Positions 1 to 5,474 of a stretch of 5,474 nt of DNA are shown one piece after another. Each line of letters opens with the position of its first letter. The first letter of the stretch is position 1. The notes below the pieces were generated by a model. That model searched no databases. It worked only from the letters and a program-made list of their open reading frames with translations, and was not told the origin of the DNA. A program made the position numbers and the translations under genes. Origin of the DNA: JALONO01 sp038209965 (lineage in GTDB: Bacteria; Bacteroidota; Bacteroidia; Cytophagales; Thermoflexibacteraceae); NCBI GenBank assembly GCA_038209965.1, contig JBBQXF010000187.1, positions 1-5,474 of the forward strand. The letters are read 5' to 3'.

Positions 1-2667
1 ATCAACTCCGCCCTGGGCATTGTAGTGCTGGGCAATAAAGTAATCGTATCCTGCAGCCCAAACGTGTACGTGTTCACCGATGAAAACGGGGACGACGTGC
101 CCGATAAAAAAGAAATTCTTTACCAAGGGATCGCGGGGGAACAACATGACCACGGGATGCACACCTTCGTTTTTGGGCCCGATGGCAAGCTCTACTTCAA
201 CTTTGGCAACGCGGGCGAACGCTTGCAGGACAAAGACGGCAAGCTGATCACCGACATCAACGGCTATCCGCTGGAGACCAAAGGCGCCCCCTTCCGGCAA
301 GGAATGGTATTCCGGGCCGATCTGGACGGGAGCCGGGTGGAAGCTTTGGGCCACAACTTTCGCAACAATTATGAAGTAGCAGTGGACAGTTACGGTGCCC
401 TGTGGCAAAGCGACAACGATGATGACGGCAATAAGGGCGTACGGATCAACTACGTGATGGAATATGGCAATTATGGCTTTTCCGACGAGATGACCGGAGC
501 TGGCTGGAGCAGCCGCCGCACCAACCAAGAAAGTGAAATCCCCAAACGCCACTGGCACCAGAACGACCCGGGATCGATCCCCAACTTGCTGCAAACGGGT
601 GCGGGTTCGCCCACGGGCCTGATCGTGTATGAAGGGGAACTGCTGCCCGAGGTGTTCCGCAACCAGCTGATCCACTGCGATGCTGGGCCCAACGTAGTGC
701 GGGCCTACCCAGTCAAAAACAGTGGTGCGGGCTACTCGGCCCAAATAGTGGATGTGGTAAAAAATACCCGTGACCAATGGTTCCGCCCCGCCGATGTGTG
801 CGTGGCCCCCGATGGTTCATTGCTGGTGGCCGATTGGTACGATCCGGGCGTGGGTGGCCACCAAGCCGGCGATCTCAACCGGGGCCGTATTTTCCGCATT
901 GCCCCCAAAGATGCCGCCAAGTATTTGATCCCCAAAACCGACCTCACTACCCCCGAGGGCGCAGTAATCGCGCTGCAAAGCCCCAACTTGGCCACCCGCC
1001 ATGCAGCTTGGACGGTATTGCACCAATGGCAGGGCCAAGCCGAGCCCGCCCTGTTGAAACTGTGGGAAACGGGCAGCCCGCGCCAACAGGCCCGCGCCCT
1101 GTGGCTGCTCACCAAAATCAAGGGCAAAGAAGCCCAGTACGTGGCGGCTGGGCTGAAAAGTGCCGATGCCAACCTCCGCATGACCGCCCTGCGGGCCGCC
1201 CGGCAAACCAGCTTGGATTTGGTGCCCTATTTGAAACAACTGGCCAAGGATGCCGACCCACAGGTGCGCCGCGAAGTGGCCATTGTGCTGCGGTTTAGCA
1301 AAAGCCCCGAGGCCCCGGCCATTTGGGCCGATCTGGCCGCCCAATACGATGGCCAAGATCGCTGGTATTTGGAAGCCTTGGGCATTGGGGCCGATGTCCG
1401 GGCCGATGATTATTTCGCCGCTTGGAAAACCAAAGTGGGGGAAGGTTGGAACACGCCCGCTGGGCGCGATCTGGTCTGGCGCAGCCGATCCAAAGCAGCT
1501 TTGCCACTGCTGGCCAACCTGATCATGGCCGACCAGCAACTGACCGAGCTGCGCTATTTCCGCGCCTTTGATTTCCACAAATCACCCGAGAAGAACGAAG
1601 TGTTGGTCAAACTGTTGAACGCACCCGTGGCCGACAAAGACAAATTGATGCTAATGGCCCTTCGCCACATCGAGGGCGACAATATGCAACGCATCCCAGC
1701 GGTGAGTGCCGCGCTGAAAAAAGCCATTCCCGGCTTGAAAGGCTCGGTGGATTATTTGGATATGGTGGCCCGCTACAAAATGACCGACCAAAACGGTGAA
1801 CTGTTCCAAATGGCCATGGCCATGCCGGACAGCAGCCTTGGGGCCGATGCCGCCCGGTTGCTGGTCAACTTGGGGGGCCAGGGGCTGTTTGCCCAAGCCC
1901 TCACCGGCAAGGACAAAGCGGCGGCCACCAATGCCATCACGGTGTTGGGCCATATCGATAAGCCGGAGACCAAAGCCCTGCTGACGAAGGTATATCAAGA
2001 CAAAAAATATGATCTGGAGCTGCGCAAATTGGCCGCCAAGAAATTTGCCCAAGGTTGGAACAGCGAGGAAATGGCCGCCAAAGCGATCGAGAGCAAGAAA
2101 TTGGATCCCCAAATTGAAGCGGCCATGGCCGAAGCGCTGCTGGGCGTGTGGCGGGCCGATCTCCGCAAAGTGGCCCAGACCGCGCTGAAAATCCAAGATC
2201 CGGAGGGCAAGCCCCTGCCACCCGTGTTTGAGCTGGTGAAACTGAGCGGAAATGTCGCCCAAGGGAAAATGGTTTTCACCAAGTATTGCCAAAGTTGCCA
2301 CCAAGTGGGGGCTGAAGGGATCAATTTTGGCCCTGGCCTGAGCGAAATCGGCAGCAAATTGGGCAAGGAGGGCCTCTATAATTCCATCTTAAACCCCAAC
2401 GCGGGCATCAGCTTTGGTTACGAAGGTTTTACGGTGCGCCTGAAAGATGGCAGCATGGCCGCCGGGATCATTGCCAGTGAAACGGCCGATGCCATTGAGG
2501 TCAAAATGATGGGGGGCCGCACCAGCAAATACGCCAAGTCGGACATCAGCGAAAAAGCCAAAATGAGTGTCTCCCTCATGCCCCGCTTCGCCATGTCACA
2601 GGCCGAAATCGTGGATTTGGTAGAATATCTGTCCAGTCTGAAAAAATCAGATTTGGCCAGCAAATAA
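1..2667 (+). CDS. PVC-type haem-binding c-type cytochrome with beta-propeller dehydrogenase domain and HEAT-like middle (5' partial)
   Basis: The frame is open from base 1, so the GTG at 25 is not the true start. The N-terminus, including any signal peptide, lies upstream, and 888 residues plus the TAA stop are visible. Numbering codons from base 1, residues about 1-300 resemble the propeller of the Pirellula/Verrucomicrobium membrane-bound dehydrogenase family. They include a calcium-loop-like D27-x-N29-x-D31-x3-D35, an RHWHQNDPG motif near 183-191, and the family's ADWYDPGVGGH...RGRIFRI ending. Residues about 305-740 are alpha-helical and HEAT-like. Residues about 745-880 form the cytochrome domain: CQSCH at 763-767 (bases 2287-2301) binds one haem c, GPGLSEIG follows, and the Met in SLMPRF (residue 860) is the likely distal ligand. 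By family, this is an exported redox protein that probably oxidises a sugar or alcohol and passes electrons to haem. The substrate is unknown. No frameshift is seen. Confidence 0.9.
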   Translation: MNSALGIVVLGNKVIVSCSPNVYVFTDENGDDVPDKKEILYQGIAGEQHDHGMHTFVFGPDGKLYFNFGNAGERLQDKDGKLITDINGYPLETKGAPFRQGMVFRADLDGSRVEALGHNFRNNYEVAVDSYGALWQSDNDDDGNKGVRINYVMEYGNYGFSDEMTGAGWSSRRTNQESEIPKRHWHQNDPGSIPNLLQTGAGSPTGLIVYEGELLPEVFRNQLIHCDAGPNVVRAYPVKNSGAGYSAQIVDVVKNTRDQWFRPADVCVAPDGSLLVADWYDPGVGGHQAGDLNRGRIFRIAPKDAAKYLIPKTDLTTPEGAVIALQSPNLATRHAAWTVLHQWQGQAEPALLKLWETGSPRQQARALWLLTKIKGKEAQYVAAGLKSADANLRMTALRAARQTSLDLVPYLKQLAKDADPQVRREVAIVLRFSKSPEAPAIWADLAAQYDGQDRWYLEALGIGADVRADDYFAAWKTKVGEGWNTPAGRDLVWRSRSKAALPLLANLIMADQQLTELRYFRAFDFHKSPEKNEVLVKLLNAPVADKDKLMLMALRHIEGDNMQRIPAVSAALKKAIPGLKGSVDYLDMVARYKMTDQNGELFQMAMAMPDSSLGADAARLLVNLGGQGLFAQALTGKDKAAATNAITVLGHIDKPETKALLTKVYQDKKYDLELRKLAAKKFAQGWNSEEMAAKAIESKKLDPQIEAAMAEALLGVWRADLRKVAQTALKIQDPEGKPLPPVFELVKLSGNVAQGKMVFTKYCQSCHQVGAEGINFGPGLSEIGSKLGKEGLYNSILNPNAGISFGYEGFTVRLKDGSMAAGIIASETADAIEVKMMGGRTSKYAKSDISEKAKMSVSLMPRFAMSQAEIVDLVEYLSSLKKSDLASK

Positions 2668-2780
2668 ATGGTTGGGGCGAGCAATGGCATTTGGCCAATT
2701 TTGGTGCACCAATTTATGAATAACGACCATTACCAAACGCCTATTGCAAAACCATTTGCCATCCTAGTAAAATTGACCAC
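2668..2780. other. Non-coding spacer after the haem-protein gene, with a 12-bp perfect palindrome
   Basis: No credible gene is seen here. The strongest structure is the perfect 12-bp palindrome TTGGTGCACCAA at 2701-2712, just after the 8-bp palindrome TTGGCCAA at 2691-2698. The 12-bp palindrome has no loop, so it suits a protein-binding dyad better than an RNA hairpin, and no clear T-run follows it. I see no recognisable intrinsic terminator for the upstream gene and no tRNA or riboswitch. Confidence 0.55.
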
Positions 2781-2817
2781 GGCAGCCAATGAACACCCGA
2801 AAGAGTGGGCGTTCATT
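2781..2817. repeat. Palindromic repeat, copy 1 (37 bp)
   Basis: This 37-bp sequence is repeated exactly at 2854-2890. Its core is an imperfect hairpin: left arm AATGAACACCC (2788-2798), loop GAAAGAGT (2799-2806), right arm GGGCGTTCATT (2807-2817). Ten of eleven positions are Watson-Crick pairs. The odd position is A opposite C on the + strand, which becomes a G-U wobble in RNA from the - strand. The outer AGCC on the left (2784-2787) has no partner on the right, where the sequence is CCCC, so this copy is less symmetrical than copy 2. It could be a REP-like or MITE-derived element. No transposase is visible nearby. Confidence 0.85.
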
Positions 2818-2825
2818 CCCCATTT

Positions 2826-2849
2826 TTCGCACTCTTCAGCGAACTTCGC
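2826..2849. repeat. Small hairpin between the two repeats, with a similar loop
   Basis: TTCGC (2826-2830) and GCGAA (2839-2843) form a perfect 5-bp stem around the 8-nt loop ACTCTTCA. That loop closely resembles the - strand loop of the flanking repeats (ACTCTTTC) and has the same length. A second TTCGC (2845-2849) gives the overlapping dyad GCGAA-C-TTCGC at 2839-2849. This may be a decayed, inverted relative of the repeat unit, but the similarity is short and could be chance. Confidence 0.45.
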
Positions 2850-2853
2850 CCCA

Positions 2854-2894
2854 GGCAGCCAATGAACACCCGAAAGAGTGGGCGTTCATTGGCT
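2854..2894. repeat. Palindromic repeat, copy 2, with extended stem (41 bp)
   Basis: Bases 2854-2890 match copy 1 exactly, and the period between copies is 73 bp. Here the stem extends to 15 positions: AGCCAATGAACACCC (2857-2871) against GGGCGTTCATTGGCT (2880-2894), around loop GAAAGAGT, with a single A/C mismatch. GGCT (2891-2894) could instead pair with the AGCC at 2898-2901 across three A's. The right arm of this copy is also complementary to the left arm of copy 1 (2784-2794 with 2884-2894), so one long-range stem could replace the two local ones. No U-tract follows, so it does not look like a standard intrinsic terminator. Confidence 0.88.
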
Positions 2895-2971
2895 AAAAGC
2901 CGAAATGGTTGATTCTCAATTTATTAGTGGTGCAGAACCCACTGCTTGGCAACCCGTCGCGGGAGATCGGC

Positions 2972-3002
2972 TTAAAAAAGGGGAAATTCCCCCGTATCTT
3001 TG
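2972..3002 (+). promoter_or_regulatory. Bacteroidota-type promoter of the queE-M61 unit
   Basis: TATCTTTG at 2995-3002 matches the Bacteroidota sigma-factor -7 consensus TAnnTTTG exactly. A weak -33-like TTA (2972-2974; the consensus is TTG) lies 20 bp upstream, within the usual spacing. Transcription would begin a few bases after the box, at about the queE ATG (3007), so the message should be leaderless or nearly so. The exact box and its position are seen directly; activity is inferred. Confidence 0.7.
2980..2992. promoter_or_regulatory. 13-bp dyad in the promoter spacer (possible operator)
   Basis: GGGGAA-A-TTCCCC is a perfect dyad with one central base. It lies inside the promoter spacer and ends 2 bp before the TATCTTTG box. 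A protein bound here would block RNA polymerase, so a repressor operator is plausible. The cognate regulator is unknown. The dyad could also be chance within an A/G- then C-rich stretch. Confidence 0.35.
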
Positions 3003-3006
3003 CCCC

Positions 3007-3639
3007 ATGACAACGGAAAATCCCCATTCGGTGGAGTGCACGGCGGCATTGCCACTAATGGAAGCCTTTTATACGATCCAAGGCGAAGGCGCTTGGCAAG
3101 GCCATGCGGCTTATTTTATCCGCTTGGGCGGCTGTGATGTCGGCTGTGTTTGGTGCGATGTCAAGGAATCATGGGATGTGAACAAGCACCCTGCCATTGC
3201 AGTGGCCGATATGGTGGCCATTGCGGCCCATTTCCCGGCGCGGGTGGCCGTGATCACGGGTGGCGAACCGGCCATGCACGATCTGGCCCCGCTCACGACG
3301 CAACTCCGGCAGGCAGGTTTTCGCACCCACATCGAGACTTCGGGGGTATACCCGCTCACGGGCACTTGGGACTGGGTATGTTTTTCGCCCAAAAAGTTCA
3401 AACCGCCCCATGCCAGCATTTTTACCAGAGCCGATGAGTTGAAAATCATCGTTTACCACAAAAGTGATTTTGACTTTGCCGAGCAATTTGCGTCCCAGCT
3501 CAAGCCGGGATGCCGATTACTGCTCCAGCCCGAGTGGGGCCGCTCGGCCCAGATGCTGCCCCTGATTATTGATTATGTCAAGGCGAACCCAAAATGGCAA
3601 ATATCTTTGCAGACCCACAAATACATGGAGATCCCCTAG
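3007..3639 (+). CDS. queE: 7-carboxy-7-deazaguanine synthase QueE (radical SAM)
   Basis: This cytosolic radical SAM enzyme converts 6-carboxy-5,6,7,8-tetrahydropterin to 7-carboxy-7-deazaguanine in the pathway to preQ0, preQ1 and queuosine in tRNA. The 210-residue length is typical of the family. Visible features are YTIQGEG (22-28), the canonical cluster motif C43-x3-C47-x2-C50 in GGCDVGCVWCDVKESWD, the SAM-contacting TGGEP (84-88), ETSG (110-113), SPKKFK (127-132), ELKIIV (144-149), LLLQPEW (171-177) and the C-terminal SLQTHKYMEIP. I chose the ATG at 3007 because it follows the promoter box by 4 nt and gives the family length. A GTG at 2878 would add 43 unrelated residues running through the repeat and the promoter. 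The ATG at 3058 (MEAFYT) is a shorter alternative that keeps all motifs. No other queuosine genes are in the window. Confidence 0.95.
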   Translation: MTTENPHSVECTAALPLMEAFYTIQGEGAWQGHAAYFIRLGGCDVGCVWCDVKESWDVNKHPAIAVADMVAIAAHFPARVAVITGGEPAMHDLAPLTTQLRQAGFRTHIETSGVYPLTGTWDWVCFSPKKFKPPHASIFTRADELKIIVYHKSDFDFAEQFASQLKPGCRLLLQPEWGRSAQMLPLIIDYVKANPKWQISLQTHKYMEIP

Positions 3640-3641
3640 GC

Positions 3642-5372
3642 ATGAAATACACGATTTCGTACCAGCAGCCCCAGCAACATTTTATCGATTTCCGTTGGGA
3701 AATTGGCCAAGTCAATACCCCACAAATTGTTTTGCAATTACCCGCTTGGCGGCCTGGGCGCTATGAATTGCAGCATTTTGCCAAAAACATTCAATATTTT
3801 GGGGTATATGGCTCGGATGGCAGCCCCCTCCCCTTTCGCAAGATCCGCAAAGATCGCTGGCAAGTGGACACCAACGGGCAGACGACAATTGTGGTCAACT
3901 ATAACTACTATGCCCAGCAGCTCGATGCGGGCGGCAGTTGGCTGGATGAAGTACTGCTTTACCTCAATCCAGTCAATGCGTGCCTTTACGTAGAGGGCCG
4001 GCTGGGCGAGCCTTACGAAATAAATTTACTACTTCCAGCCGATTACCAAGTAGTTACCGGGCTTGAGCGACGAGACAATATATGCTATGCCAATGACTTC
4101 TATGAATTGGCCGATTGTCCCATTTTGGCCACCGCCAGCCAGTTGCAGCACCAAACTTACCAAGTGGGCAATAGTGCCGCCACATTTCACTTATGGTTTT
4201 ATGGCAAGGTCAATCCCGACTGGGAGCGGTTGCTGACCGATTTTCGGTTGTTTACCAAAAAACAAATTGACATTTTTGGTGGACAGCCCGAGGATTTCCC
4301 CATCACCGACTACCATTTTATCTATCTCATTCCAGCTTGGCAAGTTTACCACGGAGTCGAGCACCGAAATTCCACCGTGATGGTGCTTGGGCCTGATGGC
4401 CTATTTGAACAAACGTATTTTTACCATGATCTGATCGGGGTAGCTTCGCACGAACTTTTCCATTTCTGGAACATTTGCCGGATCCGCCCGGTCGAGCTCA
4501 CCCCCTACGATTTTACCCAAGAGAATTATTTCCGCACTGGCTTTGTGGCCGAAGGGCTCACTACCTATTATGGCGACTATCTGCTGGCCCGCAGCGGGGT
4601 GTGGGAAATGAGCCAATATTTTAAGGAATTGAGTAAATTGTTCACCAAGCATTTTGAAAATTATGGTCGCTTGAACCTCTCGGTGGCTGAATCATCATTT
4701 GACCTCTGGCTCGACGGCTATGTAGCGGGCGTTCCCCGCCGCAAAGTTTCCATCTACACCGAGGGCGCAGTGGCCAGCCTGATTTTGGACCTAGAGATCC
4801 GGGGGCTGACCAACCACCAAAAATCGCTTGATGATGTGATGCGCCAGCTCTGGAAACAGTACGGACAAACCGGCCAAGGCTATTCCCTCGCTGATTACAT
4901 CCATCTGGTGGAGGAAGTGGCGGGCGGCGACATGTCCGATTATTTCAACAGTTGCATCCTTGGGGCCACCGATCTGACCGACCGGCTCCAGCAAGCTTTG
5001 GCGACCGTAGCTTGTGAGTTAATCATCACCCCTGCCGAAAAAACAAGTGAACGGTCTTTTGGCTTTCGGGCCACCCTGCAAGCGGATAAGTGTTTGGTCA
5101 CGCTGATCGCGCCCAACTCCCCGGCCGATCTGGTTTTGAGTCTGAAAGACCGGCTGTTGACCATCGATGGAGAAACCATCAAAGACAATAATCTGGAAGA
5201 ATTGCTGGCGGACAAAACCAAGGTGGCGATCAAACTAAATCGGCACGAACGCGAGCACACTATTTTGCTCATTGCCGATGGACGGGAATATTTACCCGCT
5301 TATGAATGCAATTTTATGGCTGATTTTGAGGAGGGCCAGCGGCTCAACTTTGAAAACTGGATGTTGACCTAG
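3642..5372 (+). CDS. M61 family metallopeptidase (glycyl aminopeptidase-like) with C-terminal PDZ domain
   Basis: This 576-residue zinc peptidase belongs to MEROPS family M61. Residues about 1-170 form the M61 N-terminal beta domain, with the conserved PAWRPGRYELQ beginning at 34. The catalytic gluzincin domain (about 180-450) carries H270-E271-L-F-H274, where the histidines bind zinc and E271 is catalytic. E304 in FVAEGLTTYYGD is the expected third ligand. A PDZ domain covers about 470-555, beginning near RSFGFRA. No signal peptide or membrane segment is seen, so it is probably cytosolic. M61 enzymes are known to release N-terminal glycine or alanine; the natural substrate here is unknown. 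The start MKYTISYQ fits the family and lies 2 nt after the queE stop, suggesting translational coupling. An upstream in-frame ATG at 3594 would overlap queE and add 16 unrelated residues. A weak GGAG lies at 3627-3630. Confidence 0.93.
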   Translation: MKYTISYQQPQQHFIDFRWEIGQVNTPQIVLQLPAWRPGRYELQHFAKNIQYFGVYGSDGSPLPFRKIRKDRWQVDTNGQTTIVVNYNYYAQQLDAGGSWLDEVLLYLNPVNACLYVEGRLGEPYEINLLLPADYQVVTGLERRDNICYANDFYELADCPILATASQLQHQTYQVGNSAATFHLWFYGKVNPDWERLLTDFRLFTKKQIDIFGGQPEDFPITDYHFIYLIPAWQVYHGVEHRNSTVMVLGPDGLFEQTYFYHDLIGVASHELFHFWNICRIRPVELTPYDFTQENYFRTGFVAEGLTTYYGDYLLARSGVWEMSQYFKELSKLFTKHFENYGRLNLSVAESSFDLWLDGYVAGVPRRKVSIYTEGAVASLILDLEIRGLTNHQKSLDDVMRQLWKQYGQTGQGYSLADYIHLVEEVAGGDMSDYFNSCILGATDLTDRLQQALATVACELIITPAEKTSERSFGFRATLQADKCLVTLIAPNSPADLVLSLKDRLLTIDGETIKDNNLEELLADKTKVAIKLNRHEREHTILLIADGREYLPAYECNFMADFEEGQRLNFENWMLT

Positions 5373-5377
5373 GCCAT

Positions 5378-5474
5378 TCAAATAGATTTTTTCTGTAATT
5401 GGGCCTCGAGGTCGACAATTTTTTGCAAGGCGTTCAGAAGTGCTTTGTGTTCATTTTGATACTCCCGCAACTCT
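5378..5474 (-). CDS. C-terminal end of an unidentified convergent gene, coiled-coil-like tail (partial)
   Basis: Read on the - strand, this frame is open from the window edge through 31 codons to a TGA at 5378-5380. The residues begin ELREYQNEHKALL and end with EAQLQKKSI. They are rich in Glu, Gln, Lys and Leu, with leucine or isoleucine at roughly heptad spacing (ALLNALQKIVDLEAQL), which suggests an amphipathic helix or coiled coil. The protein family cannot be named from this fragment. The stop is 5 bp from the end of the M61 gene and the two genes converge. The absence of a stop in this frame and the sensible composition support a real gene, but 31 codons is weak evidence. Confidence 0.6.
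   Translation of the reverse strand, partial: ELREYQNEHKALLNALQKIVDLEAQLQKKSI

Noticed and set aside
817..1578. Long antisense open frame of 253 codons opposite the haem-protein gene
   Set aside because: It lies wholly antisense to a well-supported coding region and its composition is the low-complexity kind expected from the codon bias of the + strand gene. No domain is recognisable.
1651..2304. Antisense open frame of 217 codons
   Set aside because: It is a shadow of the haem-protein gene, rich in His, Gly and Gln as expected from reverse-reading GCC, TTG and CAA codons. No motif or start signal is seen.
2788..2830. Repeat copy 1 as an intrinsic terminator for the haem-protein gene
   Set aside because: A run of five T's does occur at 2823-2827, but it is separated from the stem by CCCCA. 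The stem has a mismatch on this strand, it lies over 110 bp from the stop, and the identical copy 2 has no T-run.
2668..2865. Open frame of 65 codons directly after the haem-protein stop
   Set aside because: It runs through repeat copy 1 and the middle hairpin, has no recognisable motif and lacks a ribosome-binding or promoter signal. It is probably a chance frame.
2878..3006. GTG-started N-terminal extension of QueE
   Set aside because: The 43 extra residues would be encoded by the right arm of repeat copy 2 and by the promoter itself, and they do not look like QueE.
2941..3006. Possible preQ1 riboswitch upstream of queE
   Set aside because: There is a short CCCG-TCG-CGGG hairpin (2953-2963) followed by an A-rich stretch, but the C-rich loop and the A-rich tail ending in CUA needed for a preQ1-I pseudoknot are not evident. 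The promoter box lies downstream, so this stretch would not be in the main transcript.
3594..3641. Upstream ATG giving a 592-residue M61 protein
   Set aside because: It would overlap the end of queE by 46 bp and add 16 residues encoded by a conserved QueE C-terminal segment in another frame. Family members begin near MKYTISYQ.
3635..5373. Both + strand stops (queE and M61) lie in the same hexamer, CCTAGG
   Set aside because: Two occurrences of a short palindrome that includes a TAG stop can easily be chance, and there is no other sign of a duplicated or recombined boundary.

Overview
The window looks like Bacteroidota chromosomal DNA, possibly from a Saprospiria- or Cytophagia-like lineage; the rank below phylum is a guess. 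The evidence is a QueE and a signal-less M61 peptidase of the type common in this phylum, a TAnnTTTG (Bacteroidota-type) promoter box immediately before a start codon, and no strong Shine-Dalgarno sequences. Base composition is moderately GC-rich, with frequent GCC, GGC and CCC codons but also TTG, CAA and AAA. The content is mostly ordinary: one large cytochrome-type protein, one tRNA-modification enzyme, one metallopeptidase and the tail of a fourth gene. The least explained part is the 339-bp gap at 2668-3006.

Layout. Positions 1-2667 (+) hold the 3' portion of a PVC-type haem-binding protein: a beta-propeller dehydrogenase-like domain, a HEAT-like helical middle and a C-terminal single-haem cytochrome c domain. 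Its 5' end lies outside the window. Positions 2668-3006 are non-coding. They contain a 12-bp perfect palindrome, two copies of a 37-bp palindromic repeat spaced 73 bp apart with a smaller hairpin between them, and a promoter with a 13-bp dyad in its spacer. Positions 3007-3639 (+) encode QueE, probably from a leaderless or nearly leaderless mRNA. Positions 3642-5372 (+) encode an M61 peptidase with a C-terminal PDZ domain, starting 2 nt after the queE stop. Positions 5378-5474 (-) are the 3' end of a convergent gene with a coiled-coil-like tail, separated by 5 bp.

Function. queE and the peptidase gene form a probable two-gene operon from the promoter at about 2972-3002. QueE makes 7-carboxy-7-deazaguanine for queuosine tRNA modification. 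The peptidase probably acts on intracellular peptides or proteins, and no functional link between the two is evident. The haem protein is presumably exported and redox-active, and belongs to a separate transcription unit. I found no convincing new multi-gene system. The repeat cluster and the compact promoter are the parts worth following up.
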